From Erythroxylum novogranatense (taxonomy: Eukaryota; Streptophyta; Magnoliopsida; Malpighiales; Erythroxylaceae), in NCBI GenBank assembly GCA_029891385.1, contig CM057229.1, positions 4,217,001 through 4,281,000 of the forward strand: a DNA stretch of 64,000 nucleotides, written 5' to 3'. Below are positions 1-11,373 of the stretch, piece after piece. Numbering within the stretch: the first letter of the stretch is position 1; each line of letters begins with the position of its first letter. A program made the translations under genes and the position numbers. Under the pieces are notes generated by a model. It saw only the letters and a list, made by a program, of their open reading frames with translations. It made no database searches and was not told the origin of the DNA.

Positions 1-196
1 CTCACCATCTTTTCAATACTACTAGTTCTCATTGGCACCTGGATTGGAATTTTTAATTGAAATTGGGACAATCATTTCAATTCCATTTCTTATTATATCT
101 CAGAATTTTAGATGTTGTTATCTTTTATTCATAGGGCTGATAAAGAGTTATAATTCGAAATTGACGTGATAAATAAAGATAAAATGATATGGTAGC

Positions 197-1397
197 TGTT
201 AGACCCCTAAGTTCAGATTGCGGGATCGTGCGAGTGTTGGCGGGCCTTGGCTAATACTTGGCACGTAAGTTGACACGAGGAAGGCGTGTTGACGAGGAAT
301 AAGGCAAAATCTTGCGAGTTGGCGCAAAGGTGTATGAGACCCGCGAGGATGCGCGAAAGCATGCGAGCGCGATGAGACGCCTAAACACTTAACTTCGGCG
401 AGGCAGCTCGGAGGTATGTAAATGGGCGAGGTTTTATATACTAACTCGGTTTGTGACTTGTGACTTAGTCATGGAGCGATGAGACTGCACCATGAGTAAG
501 GCCGACATGCAAGATGAACTTGTCTATGGACGTGCGTTGATGGACCTATGTGCGGATAGGCTGTGTTGAAAACACTAAGGCGAATATGGGCGAGTGGGAT
601 CGGACTTGGTGCGAATTTTAGTAGAGCATCGGACCTTGTGGAGATTGACTCGACCTAGGCTAAGACTTGACAGACTAAGGACTTGGCTATGCTCGAATGG
701 ATGGACCACGACTAGCGGACTTGTTGTGGGAACATTGGATCAGACCAGTGTGCTAGTGGGCTTCGGCGAGATCACATTGCATCATCAGCGGATAGAGATC
801 GCAGGGAGATCTTGGATGATGTGGCGATGACTATGAGTTAGAGTTGCAGTAAAACTCAACATCTAAAGATAGTGAAGATCTTTGCGGATAAGGATGTTAG
901 TATTCTAGATAGTGTTCTAGATAAATGAAAACTCTATCTTATGTTATCTTGTTAGATCTTATCTTATCAGTTAGAATCCTATTTGGATGGGGGTGTCATC
1001 CAATTGGTTTATGTTATCTTATCTGATAGGATAGACATGATCTTGGGTAGTACAGATTTAGTGGGAATCTGTGACTCCAGGCTTAGGTGCCTATATATAG
1101 CTCATTTGAGCTTTGCTCTTCTCATTCGGGAGATCAATCAGAGAGAGCATTCTTTGTATTCTTTGAGGGAAAGTAATATAAAGTTGGTCTTTTGACCGTA
1201 TCTTTGTGTGTTCTTTTGTTGCCTATATTTCTTTATTGCTTCCGCGTTGTTTCTTTGAGTGTGTGCGAGGTAAACACTTCGAGGGTTGGGAAAAGGCTGA
1301 GTCTTACTTTAACGGATTTAAGCGAGACTGTCGTGCAAAGGGTGTGAGCGAGCAACTTCGGGTGAAAGTTCGAGTCTCCCAGAATACCTTTGTGACA
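197..1397 (+). mobile_element. Solo LTR with perfect 5-bp TSD
   Basis: The segment begins TGTTAGACCCC and ends TTTGTGACA, the TG..CA termini of an LTR, and is flanked by the perfect 5-bp duplication GTAGC (192-196 and 1398-1402). A TATA-like TATATATA lies at 1092-1099, about 300 bp before the 3' end, as expected for a U3 promoter of a plus-oriented LTR. No primer-binding site, internal region or second LTR is present, so this is a solo LTR left by LTR-LTR recombination. Open stretches inside show no protein similarity I recognise. Superfamily not determined. Confidence 0.8.
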
Positions 1398-1780
1398 GTA
1401 GCCATAAGAAGCTGTTCGCTACTATTACTAACTATTGATGGGAAGAGTTCATCTTTGAATAATTTTCCTTTAGTGTTTCCCTATTGGAGCTTCCCTCATT
1501 CCTTTATCAAGGGCAATGACGTGGATCTGTATTCAAAAAGTACTAATATATATGCAATGCCAACTTTTGTTTTCTGATCGGAGGTTTGCATTCCTTTTTT
1601 TTAAAAAAAATTTCAAGATATATGTAATTATAAAGAAAAGGGTAAAACACTGTACAAGAACCACAATCTACTATCTGCGGACAAAAAGGAGAAAAAGCCT
1701 TTCAGGCCACCAACACTAGAAACCTAGAAAACCCCTGTAACAAAAGAGCAAACTACAAAATGTCCAAAAACCAGCTACAA

Positions 1781-2212
1781 CTAAATGCTCCATCGTTGCC
1801 GCACAGCCAAACTTAGCTGCTCTTGCATACCATGCCTGATGATGACCTCCCTGATCAGGTTAATAATACAGTCCGCCAACACATATTTGTGCCTCTCCAT
1901 TTGTTTGTAAAGACGCCTATTTGTCTCTCGCCAAATATGATAGATAACCATATGAAAGGAGGTTCTAATCATGAGAGAATCACTGAGCCCATTATTGACT
2001 GCACGAAGAATCTCATTAAGGACCTCAGGCCAGTCATAAGAAGAAGACAAGAGACCTGTCATATACAATATGCAATTCCACACTGACTTGGTATACTCAC
2101 ATTCAAAAAATAAATGATTTCTACTTTCAGGGACTAGCTTACAAAGCACACAAATAGGATCATAAGTACCGAACCATCTGTGCTTTGTTCTCAATCGATT
2201 TTTAATGGTCAT
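1781..2212 (-). pseudogene. LINE zf-RVT domain (C-terminus of ORF2)
   Basis: The reading RLRTKHRWFGTYDPICVLCK followed by ESRNHLFFECEYTKSVW matches the zinc-binding reverse transcriptase domain (zf-RVT): C-x2-C, then H-x4-C, and an invariant Trp. It is the C-terminal domain of plant L1 ORF2 proteins that lack RNase H. About 180 bp of 3' UTR separate it from the poly(A) end at 1595-1602. Confidence 0.85.
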
Positions 2213-2436
2213 CCATAGAAGAAAGACTGCCTTTGGACATAATACTTGTTTCCAGACGAGAGCAGTCCAAGGAACCTCTTCGGTCGACCCTCACCCAATA
2301 GCACAAGCTGAAGAGATAGTGAAATCACTGGAAGGTGTAGCGGTCCATAGCTTTTCTATCCGAGGCCGCTAAGAAGAGATACCATTCAGTACCCGAAGCG
2401 AGATCTGAACCGGTATCTAAACAGACGGTCACTTTC

Positions 2437-2844
2437 CTAAACAACCCATATGAGATTGGCATTAAGGGGAATCCGGTGTCGGATTCTAATTAAATCATTG
2501 CGGAGCCATAGGGGACTCAGCACATGCCAATTGTCAAACCAGAAGGAAGTGTTTTTCCCACTTCCAACTATACTCCGAATCAAAGGATAAATCACATCAC
2601 GCAGTTTTAGTAAGCTTTTGAAAAGCCAAGAGTATTCATACCTAAATTGGAGATGCCAAAAGCTTTGGTCAGTGAGCCGGTAAGCCTGCATCCATTGAAC
2701 CCACATAGCCTCCTTATCCACAAATAAACGCCAAATTTGCTTTATAAGCAGACTCTTTTGCATCTCGGGAAAGGAGATGATGCCCAAACCCCTATTCTTC
2801 TTAGGAAAAGCAACCTCACTCCATTTAACTTTTCCCCCTTGCAC
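2437..2844 (-). pseudogene. LINE post-RT region
   Basis: Minus-strand coding continues from the RT with KVKWSEVAFPKKNRGLGII, the W-x-x-x-C/A-x-PKxxGGLGI motif found after the palm domain in plant L1 ORF2, then NKQIWRL-like and MWVQWMQAY-like segments. It ends near 2437. Between 2437 and 2212 the reading is broken by frameshifts. It is one of the decayed pieces of the LINE at 1595-11575. Confidence 0.8.
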
Positions 2845-4064
2845 TACTCAGCCTTACCCGTCCATAAAAAGGCCTTTAGAATCCTCTCCATTTCTTTAAT
2901 AACTTTTTTAGGGGTGGTCAGATGAGCAGCCCAATGCACATGCATACTACTCAACACTGTAACAATCAAGTTGACTGGGGCCGCGAAGGAGAGGAACCTA
3001 TTTTGCCAAGAATTGATTCTGCTCGTTAACTTCTTCAGTAGAGGCATAAAATCGGAGAACCGAGGCTTGCCCAAGGTGATGGGAACACCAAGATAGCGGA
3101 AAGGCGTACTGTAAAGAGTTAACCCAACCGAAGTGCTAAGGCCTTCCCGATTGGTCACATATGAAGAAACATATATACCACTTTTCTGGAAATTCAAGGT
3201 CATACCCGACCATCGAGAGAATGTGGTCATCAAGTTCATCATGATAGTTACCACCTGCGGTTCAGCTTTGCAAAGAAGAATAACAACATCAGCATAAATT
3301 AAATGAGACAGGTTCAGATCCTTACAGTTATGATGAAACTGGAAAAGACCATTGCAAAGCACCATTTTTAACAACAATCGGGAAAAACCCTCCATGGCTA
3401 GAGTAAATAAGTAAGGGGAAAGAGGATCCCCTTGCCTTATGCCTCGTTGAATCAAAAAAGGCTTAGTAGGAATACCATTGATTAGGGGGCTCAAAGGCGG
3501 CGTTTGGATGCATTGGAAGATCCAGTGGCAGAATCGAGAAGGCAATCCGATGCATCGCATGCATTCCCGCAAATAATCCCAGCCTATCGTGTCAAAGGCT
3601 TTATAGAGGTCGATTGTCAAGGCACAACTATTGATCTTTTTACCAAAGTGATACTCGCCAATTAGCTCCTGAAGCAGCAGAATGTTATCACCAATACTCC
3701 TCGCCGGTAAGAAGGCCCCTTGCTCCTTGTTGACGACCTCCGTCAAAACTCCTTTCAGGCGCTCAGCTAAAAGAGAGGCAATAATTTTATAAATGGTGTT
3801 GCAGCATGAAATCGGTCTATAGTTCGTGATCCTCGCAGGCCTATCCTGTTTGGGAATTAGACAAATGTAAGTGTGATTTATTTCCCTCAACAGCTTACCC
3901 GAAGAGAAGAATTCAAGAACCGCCTCCGTGAGTAGCGGTCCTGTGATCGGCCACATGTGTTGGAAGAATCCTGCCGAAAACCCATCAGGCCCTGGAGCTT
4001 TTGTACTGTTGAGGCGGAATAAGGTCGTCTTAATGTCCAACGCCGTAAACGGGGCATTCAACAT
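2844..4064 (-). pseudogene. LINE reverse transcriptase, catalytic Asp lost
   Basis: About 400 codons of non-LTR reverse transcriptase. RT blocks in order are STKAPGPDGFSAGFF, TNYRPISCCNTIYKII, QGAFLPARSIGDNI, LTIDLYKAFDTIGWDYL, RGIRQGDPLSPYLF and LSHLIYADVVILL. The last block should read (F/Y)ADD: the second Asp is Val (codon at 3285-3287, complement), which removes a metal-binding catalytic residue, so polymerase activity is not expected even though this stretch is open. The fingers/palm blocks are otherwise well kept. It continues into the 2437-2844 piece. Confidence 0.9.
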
Positions 4065-4066
4065 GT

Positions 4067-4476
4067 CTAGAGTGGCTTGACTAGGAGAGAAATTAAGGAC
4101 ATGCCGAACACCAAACTCATTCCCCCTCGGATCCTACGGACAACCCATGAGCTGAACAAAGAAATCTCGGACATGAGTAGACACAGCCTCTTGCCCTCTC
4201 CAAACATTGCCATCCAAATCAGATAACTCAGTAATAGTGTTTCTGTTGTGATGAGCAAGGATCGTCGCATGAAAGAATTTGGAGTTGCGGTCTCCCTCCT
4301 GTAGCCAAGTCTGTCTAGATTTTTGCCGAAGAATGGAATCATGTAAGGTCAGGGTTGCTTGATAGTGATACATACTGTCAGCTTCAAGAACACGCAGATG
4401 CTCATTAAAAGGATCCCTATAGCATTGCTGCTGTAAATCACCCAAGTGATGACCCAGCTCCTGAATATTCTACGCT
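4067..4476 (-). pseudogene. LINE linker before the reverse transcriptase
   Basis: Minus-strand coding contains SRQTWLQEGDRNSKFFHATI, the W-x-x-x-GDRN-x-FFH signature just upstream of RT in plant LINEs, followed by a TELSDLDGNV stretch. The frame changes near 4135-4140, where two overlapping frames share the coding, so at least one frameshift lies between this piece and the RT domain. It belongs to the LINE at 1595-11575. Confidence 0.8.
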
Positions 4477-5404
4477 TGTAACATCCCATCACCGATGGGA
4501 AGGGGTAAATTGGTCAATTGGGATAGGCTAGTAATTTGCATTGCATATTTCTGGTATGAATATACATTTGGCCTCTAATTGTAGAGGACTGATTCATTTG
4601 GCACATGCACTTATATGTTCATGCATTCATGTCATTCCCGGCATTTAATTATGACTGTGATGTGATTTGTGAAAATTGTGAGATAACTGCGTATGTAATT
4701 GAATTGGAATGTATTAGGAATTATTTTCAGTTGGTTAGTGATCCTTTTAAATTTTTTGGATAATTCGGGAGAAAAAGTCCGGACCGGAAAATTTTTTCGA
4801 GTGGCGGACTGATTGACTATATAGTACCGAAATAATTGTCTAATGGGAAGGGGAAAGTTTGATTTATGATTTTAGGAATTTGAATGTGGAATCATTGGAA
4901 ATTGGAGATATCTTATACTAGAAATGAATTAGAAAAGAGTGAGAATTTTAAATATGTTTGAGGATTGGCATGTGGCAAGTTTTTAGGGATGAAGGATTGT
5001 AAAGTATTTAATTCCTTAGGTTTTTAAACTTTGCAGAAAACTTTCTCCTCTATCCTAGGGCATGATTCTTCTCCCTTTGATCGATTATCCTTCTTCCTCT
5101 TTGTGTGATTTCTTGTTGGTCATTTGCTTGCTTCTCCTTGTTGTTAAGACAACCCTAGACCTTGGAGAAAAGATGAGTTGAGTGAGGAGAAGAGATTATC
5201 GTGGGTGTTAGAGAAAGGTGAATGGATTAGAGAAATTTTCGGAAGTTTTCGAAGGAGAGATTGATTTGGTAAGTAAATTGGTTATATGTGGTTTATTGTT
5301 GTTGAAATGCATTTATTATGCTTTTGTGAAAGTTTGGGGTAGTTGAGAGTGAGTTATGGTAGATTTTAGAGAGAAAATGAGAGAAAACCAGTCAGAGAAG
5401 ACGA

Positions 5405-5625
5405 ACCAACGACTCGCAAGTCTCGGCGCGCCTGCGCCACGACGCGGCGAGAACTAACATTCTCGCCGTGACGTGCGTGAGGCCTCGCCACAGCGAATTA
5501 ATGTTAGTTCGCCGCGGCAAGAGCACAGGAGGTCGCCACTGTGAGCCCCAAAGAAATTGTTCGATGCGGCGAGCGTCTTTCCACGCCGCGGCGAGCGACT
5601 CCAGGACGCCGCGGCGAGGGATATT
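5405..5625. repeat. GC-rich patch with repeated CGCCGCGGCGAG-type motifs
   Basis: Within an AT-rich insertion this 220-bp patch is strongly GC-rich. It holds several copies of a gcggcgag / ctcgccg motif, including CGCCGCGGCGAG near 5583 and 5608, and a potential stem where cggcgaga and tctcgccg face each other around 5444-5470. No reading frame with recognisable protein similarity is present. It may be a regulatory or structural part of an LTR, but that is inference. Confidence 0.45.
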
Positions 5626-6599
5626 TTTCTGATTTGATTTAGTTGGGTTTTTAAGGCATAACTGATGGTGTAGACCTCCAAATGAAGTGATGTTTGATTC
5701 GTTATGAACTAAAGAAAGAGGTCTACAATTGAGGTAAAGAAAGAAAGTTTGAAATCAAATGAGTGAGATCTTAAATATTGAAAGAAAGTTGAATATGGTT
5801 CCTATTGCAACCTAAGGATTGTTTCATGACAATTGGAGTATAATTTTGAGACTTTGTAAATAAATTCAATGCTTTTGGGAGTTTTAGAAACTGAGCTTAA
5901 TGGGTGAATTTTGATATAGAGAATAGTGACACTGATTTTGGGGTTTTCTTGGGAATATTTTAGTGTATATGATATGGTGAATTAAACTGAGTTTTAGAAA
6001 CGGATTTGTGAAGTTCCATAACATGTTATTGAATTGAAATGAGTCCTTATTGACCAATTGAGTGAAAAGTTAGATTTTGACAAAAGAAAGGGAAAATTGG
6101 AAAATAGCGCCGGGAAGGTCATGAATAGGCATAGTACATCTTTTATTTAAATCATGTGCATCATTGAATTATTTTGATTGTGCATTTAGTAAAGGGTACT
6201 TATTTGACTGTATAGAGGCGCCGTTGGAACAACATTCCACGGATATTGCTGGGACTTCCAGGCTGTAGCTCGGAAGTACAGGTGAGTAACCTAGTTGATT
6301 CCTCAATTTTTAACTGTTAAATGTTCTGTAAACTGTCTGTGAATATGAAGTGTTATGTTTGAAATCTCGGACCAAAGGTCCGAGGGATTGAGTGATTGGA
6401 TATGCCAATGTGATTGTTTGTGAACGCCTCCATGGGATAAATTGTGAATGTATGGTAGTGTGGAATTGGAAATGATATGGTATTGCCGAGAAATTGATTA
6501 CGATTGCATGTGATAAATGAATTCCATAATTGATTGATTAATAACGGTTGGATTTGAGTCGCCATCGAGAGCTACAAGCTCGATCACTGAAAAAGAGCC

Positions 6600-6866
6600 T
6601 CGAGCTCGAAAGGGATTAGTGCATACCCAGAGGGCTCTCCTATCCCTATTGACGCGTAGAAAGTAGTGCAAACCCAGAGGGCTCTCCTACTTCCTAAGAC
6701 GCGATTACTGTTTAATGTGCACGAAAAGGGGCAGACATGTTTGCATCCCTCGAGTAGGGGCGAAGCAAAACCGTGAGGGTGGCCCACCACACCAAAGCGG
6801 ACAATATCGAAGGGTGAAAGTGCATTCCCTGAGGGCTCTCCTCCCCCTAAGACGCGTCTACTGAAT
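6600..6866. repeat. Three spaced copies of an 'agggctctcct' motif
   Basis: Three imperfect copies of a block reading about gtgca..cccagagggctctcct followed within 20 bases by gacgcg occur near 6619-6655, 6665-6702 and 6820-6856. They sit inside the LTR-like insertion at 4477-7681. The pattern looks like short tandem/dispersed duplication of U3-type sequence. No function can be inferred. Confidence 0.5.
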
Positions 6867-7681
6867 ACGGTTCACTGTTTAAGCGCTAAGTCACAACTCA
6901 GAATAAAAATTGTAAAATAATGGGAAAAGATTATGTATGCAACTTTTATGCGTATGGATCAAATTGTGGACTAAGAAAAAGGGTTAAATGCTCATGATTA
7001 TGTGATAACTGATTTGTGAAATTTCTAAATTTTGTGATTGCATGAGAAACTGTAAATTGCTATATGGTATTCTGAATGTGATATTGTGATATGCTGTACG
7101 CTATTTGCGTAATGCATGAATTGAGTGAACCATCGATGATGGTTTCTCATTGAGTTCACAAATTCACCCAAAATTGCAACTATTTTTTAGGATTGAAAAG
7201 TACCCCGTTAGACAATGGGAGTATGCCTACCGTATGCAAGTCAGAGTTTGAGGTCGGGATCAGTTCACGTCTGCATTAGTGTCGTTCTGTCTTGTGTAAA
7301 ATTGAATTTCTGCAATTTCTGTAGAATAGTACTGTTATTGCAGAGGGCTCCAATTGGTAAATGTTGTAATTGTAATGTGATTACTAAAAGCGTTCAGGAA
7401 TAACATTGGGCCCAATTTGGGTATAGAATTTTGTACATGAAATGGTTAAATACTGTTGAGTGTCTTTATGACTGAAATTGTGTTATGAATGAAAATGTTT
7501 TTGTATTAAAGCGGGCTCAAATTTTTGACTGATTTTCGCGCATGTAATTGTTTTAAAAATAAAAATTTCATACTGAGTTTTTGCACTGTTTTGACTGCTC
7601 TAGCATACCACCCTCGTGAGGCACGGGCTCGGATATCACCCTCGATGTCGAGTTTGGGTCTTGCGGGAGTGGGATGCTACA

Positions 7682-7869
7682 GCGTTTGCTGCTTACTAAA
7701 ACCCTTAATGGCCCGTTTTTCCATCCTCAGCTTATGCATTAATTGATATCCTTTAAAACCGAAAACCTCCACCTGCCAAATGTAGGCAATCAGCTCCATG
7801 AAACCATCAGCCCATAATAAACCATTCATATCTGCGAGGAGAGGAGTCATGCTGTATAAGAAGAGGTGT
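7682..7869 (-). pseudogene. LINE endonuclease C-terminus and linker
   Basis: On the minus strand this begins with PLLIQHD, the residues expected directly after SDH in LINE endonucleases (family form SDHxPLL), and continues into a linker with the reading VFGFKGYQLMHKLRMEKRAI that precedes RT in plant L1 elements. An in-frame TGA lies after the IMG residues near 7807, then the frame shifts. Its left edge (7682) abuts the 3.2-kb LTR-like insertion, and the same reading frame continues at 4471 without a stop once that insertion and one 5-bp flank are removed. Confidence 0.8.
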
Positions 7870-7885
7870 CACTACAAGGAAAATA

Positions 7886-8382
7886 CCCATTTTGCGACGT
7901 TTTATAAACGTCGCAGATGTTTGAAAAACGTCGGGGAAACGTTTTATCGACGTTTTTAAAAACGTCGCACCGAACGTCGTAGAAGGGGAGTAAGCAAACG
8001 TCTTTATCGACGTTTGATCGAAAATGTCGAGGAAGCCTTGCATTTTTCGGCGTTAGGGAAACGTCGAGAAATCTTAAGCGAATGTCCGACGTTTGAGGTA
8101 AGCGTCGTGGAAGCGGCATACCTTTCTCGGCGTGTATCGGGACGTCGAGAAAGCTTAACAATCTTGACGTCTTCTAGGCGTCATAGATATCCTTACATTC
8201 TTGACGTCTTTTAGGCGGCGAGAAAGTTTTCAAATCTGCGACGGCTTTTAGGCGTCGTCGATAGACTGACGTTCTTCGACGTCTTCTAATCGACGTAGAA
8301 AGTATCAAAATTTGCGACGTCTATTAGACGTCGTAGAAAGCGTTACTATCTGCGACGTTTGCGAATAAACGTCGCAGATGAT
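7886..8382. repeat. Left subterminal repeat array of the CACTA element
   Basis: About 500 bp packed with roughly twenty short units of GACGTTT / AAACGTC type in both orientations, many paired as small palindromes such as gcgacgtttgcgaataaacgtcgc near 8362-8377. Arrays of this kind next to CACTA termini are known binding sites for the element's own DNA-binding protein. Repeats drift in sequence, so the array is old. Confidence 0.85.
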
Positions 8383-8859
8383 AATTTATTTAAATTTAAT
8401 TTTATATATATTGAAATAATTTTAATTTAATAAATTATAAATTTTATATCTTTAATTAAAATGAAATATAATTAAATAAATTATTAAGAATAGTGAGATT
8501 TATATTCCATTAAAATCAAAAAATTAATGGAATGATTATTCTAATTGAATAATTAATTATTGGGACAAATATTAAATTTGATTTATTTAATACTTATTTA
8601 ATATTATATATTTAATTTTGTATTTAGTCATTTATCAATTGAGTACATCATGGATTTGCGAATGATCAATAATAAATTACAAGAATTTAATAGATGTAGA
8701 CAATAAATTATATAATTTAAAATCCCAAACATGTCATAATATAGTAATTAATATGTACAACATGTCAAAAGTGTCTAATATATCAGTATGAATACTTATC
8801 TAATCAACGTGAATATTATGTGTAGAACATATTATGTCTAATTTATCCTGCATTTGTTC

Positions 8860-9396
8860 AAATTTTTTGGTCAATTCATCGACTTTAGAGTGTAAGCCCT
8901 CATTAACCTTCTTGGACTCCGCTAATTAGTCTCAAGTCTCTTTCATTGAAGTCAAGTCTTCTAATGGTCGAGGCCCCATTCCCATGCCAACAATGTAAAC
9001 TGTTCGGTGCTAGGACTTTGTCGCACACTTTCTCCTTTGTCATCGGATGACCTTGTTAAAATTGAATGTGTCAATTCGTGACACATTAAGTCTGAAAAAG
9101 TAAAGAGTTAATTACATATACAATGTGATTTAAGAAATATTTATAAATAAGCTATGTACTCACCCATTTTGTTTGCATTCGGAGTTGTCCATTGATCTTT
9201 TCTTTCATCATAATGAGTGTGATACCATAACTTCATCCGGTCACACTCTTCTAAAGTCTCTCACTTTCTGTTGCATAGAAATATATAAATAATAATATTT
9301 ATTATAAAATTTGAAATGTCAATAAAAGAAAATATAATTAAAAAGATAATAACTCACAATCTCATGCCGTATGGCAACAAAGGCCTTGGAGCCGGA
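8860..9396 (-). pseudogene. En/Spm-type plant transposase remnant
   Basis: Minus-strand translation in pieces gives GSKAFVAIRHE (9396-9361), then DRMKLWYHTHYDERKDQW (about 9240-9187), and further on KKVNEGLHSKVDELTKKFEQ (about 8925-8866). This order, with GSK-FA-IRHE, a W/L-x-H-T-H segment and a C-terminal coiled coil, is that of the Ptta/En/Spm transposase-associated proteins of plant CACTA elements. Stops and probable introns separate the pieces. It lies in the interior of the CACTA element and supports that classification. No catalytic transposase domain was seen. Confidence 0.65.
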
Positions 9397-9399
9397 GTT

Positions 9400-10838
9400 T
9401 GGTCAATATATTATAAACATAAAGAGGCCTAAATATAAATAAACGATGAAGTGAGCCTCTTTATGCATTATATAGGGATCGATGAACTCCATTTCTAATT
9501 GAGGTGAGAGCTTGGTGACATAGAAGGAAAAATAAGCATTATTTTTATCAAGATGATTTTCAATAAATTGTCTCAAAATTTCTACTTTCAACACAATTTT
9601 AAAATGAATTATTTAAAATTTATGAGAAATTAGCAACAAATACTGTAAGAAGCATAGCAACCCATTACCAAATGATAACATTAGATTAAGATTGAAAGAA
9701 CTTTCTAGCACACAAATATTCAGGTCCAATAATATGATCACCCATACCACAAATGACACCATTACATTAAGATTGAAAGAACTTCCAAAAACAGAAATAT
9801 AAACATAGAAATTGTTCCATTTCTATCTCATATCTCGTTAATAAAAGAACTTCAAAGTAGTATCTCTGTCATGTGAAAATTTGTCAACAAAAAAGAAAAG
9901 CATAATTTCTATCAATCCCATTTTTCATAATTTCTGCAAGTATATATAATAGTGATAGGAGTGCTAAGGCGGAAAGGAAGAGACAATACGAATGGGGTAT
10001 ATCTAAGGAACCTCAAAGACTTCTAAACCAAAGGCTTGACTACACTCATTGCACCTCTACTCTATTCTATCTTTTCCTTCTCTCAAAAGTCCCGATCTTG
10101 AAGTCTTTACCATATTAACACCTCTTAGCTGTAAGGCGAGAGGTTTGCCTTCCATAGATAGAACATAGCATCTATGACCCTTGCAAAGCAACATTTCACC
10201 TTTCTTGCTATTAAATCCAATATTTGCTCTCTTTTGCATGCACAACTAACAGATAACGAGACAACCAAAGTTTCTTTTTACTTCTGATTTCCTGTTTAAT
10301 TATCTCAAGAGGCAAATGTTTAAGCATGCTGATGGTAACCAGTTATCTAACAAGAACAATTTACGGTGAATAGAGGATTCAAGGAGGACAGAAACAGTGC
10401 GCATTAAACAGGGTATCTAGTTCAGATTTAATAACTTATCAAGTATATATACTGTAAGAAATATGTCCATTACCTACAAATGCAACCTATCATTCATTCA
10501 TTTTAAATGCAACACCTTCTATAAACCAACTGATACTGAATCAAGTTTGACCAACGTATTCCACAAAGGTAATAACTAGAACCACAACAGTGGACAGGGC
10601 GTCCGCATATGGAAGGGTTGTTGAGCAATATAAACATCCAAATTGCAGGTGCTTATGGAAGACATGAGGCATACAAATGGAAAAACATAGAAATTGCAAA
10701 TGGAACTGTCAAACTCAAACATAGAAATTTCATTAACGTGCTTCGAATAACACAGAGTTTCGAAATATTGCATATTATATACGAATAAGAGAATGATGGG
10801 AATTGGGGTGTACCTTACGAATCCAGCCGTGAGGACAG
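9400..10838. other. CACTA interior without recognisable coding
   Basis: AT-rich sequence inside the CACTA element. Short open stretches on both strands carry no domain I recognise. A near-repeat of 'accaaatgacaacattaagattgaaagaactt' type phrases occurs at about 9660-9710 and 9740-9790. Nothing else stands out. Confidence 0.5.
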
Positions 10839-10878
10839 ATGTCGCGTGATTCTGAGAGGGAGAATAATCCGGCCGTCA

Positions 10879-11031
10879 GACGAAAAAGGAAAGACGGGTG
10901 GGGCGGCGACGTTGAGCAAAATGGGAACGAAATGGAAAAACGAAAAAGGAGAGACGATAAAGGAAAGACGCGCGTTGAACGAAATGGGAACGAAATGGGA
11001 AAGACGGGTGGGGCGACGACGTTGACCAAAT
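10879..11031. repeat. Short tandem duplication, purine-rich
   Basis: A block containing gaaagacgggtggggcg followed by acgacgttgacca/gcaaa and gggaacgaaatggga recurs about 100 bp apart (about 10890-10935 and 10985-11031), with a third partial copy between. It is strand-asymmetric, purine-rich and unlike the AT-rich surroundings. It lies just inside the right subterminal region of the CACTA element. Confidence 0.55.
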
Positions 11032-11147
11032 AGAAACCCGATTTATGGAAGAAGACAAATATGGGAGGCGGGAGGCGGGAGGTGGGAGGCGGCGAGGTAT
11101 ACGGAAGAAGACAGATAAATGAAAAAACGACTACTTGTTTTAATTTT

Positions 11148-11373
11148 TAACCAACACTTCCCCGACGTTTACTTCATAAAAACGTCGCTAGATGTATTTC
11201 ACCACGTTTCAATAATAAAACGTCTCCATTACTTCCTACATTCGACGACGTCTAAGTACCACGTCGCTAAAAACTCTCACATTTCCTGACGTTTCTAAAA
11301 TGTCAGGAAAGGTTACCGTTTTCTGCGACGTTTCACCATGAAACGTCGCAGAATACATTCTTTTTTTGTAGTG
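11148..11373. repeat. Right subterminal repeats of the CACTA element
   Basis: Repeated cgacgttt / aaacgtcgc units mirror those at the left end and lead into the terminal TTTTTTTGTAGTG. The array is shorter than the left one (about 225 versus 500 bp), as is common in CACTA elements. Confidence 0.85.

Larger units (their letters stand above)
4477..7681. mobile_element. LTR-like 3.2-kb insertion in the LINE
   Basis: The ends are TGTAACATCCCA (4477-4488) and, at the other side, the complement of TGTAGCATCCCA ending at 7681, so the element starts TG, ends CA and has a 12-bp imperfect terminal inverted repeat as in LTRs. The flanks ACGCT (4472-4476) and GCGTT (7682-7686) match at 3 of 5 bases, both differences being transitions, which fits a decayed 5-bp TSD. 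Removing the element and one flank gives an uninterrupted LINE frame. No coding domain is seen, so a long solo LTR or a pol-less element is the best reading. A DNA transposon is less likely because of the TG..CA ends. Confidence 0.6.
7870..11373. mobile_element. CACTA (En/Spm) transposon, decayed
   Basis: The element begins CACTACAAGGAAAATACCC and ends in the complement of CACTACAAAAAAAGAATG, the canonical CACTA terminal inverted repeat, with a 3-bp TSD TGT on both sides (7867-7869, 11374-11376). Dense subterminal repeats of the gcgacgttt / aaacgtcgc type lie inside both ends, as expected for transposase-binding regions. The 2.8-kb interior contains a decayed En/Spm-type transposase-associated coding stretch on the minus strand but no intact TNP2-like transposase. 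The copy is therefore non-autonomous. It sits in a LINE endonuclease reading frame. Confidence 0.9.

Noticed and set aside
1206..1577. 123-codon plus-strand open stretch
   Set aside because: It crosses the end of the solo LTR and its TSD into unrelated flank, so it cannot be one gene.
7890..8382. Regular short repeats considered as a CRISPR-like array
   Set aside because: Units are in both orientations without constant spacers, adjacent to a CACTA terminus, in a plant genome.
10775..11058. Overlapping open frames on both strands near the CACTA right end
   Set aside because: They result from a purine-rich tandem duplication free of stops, not from a gene.
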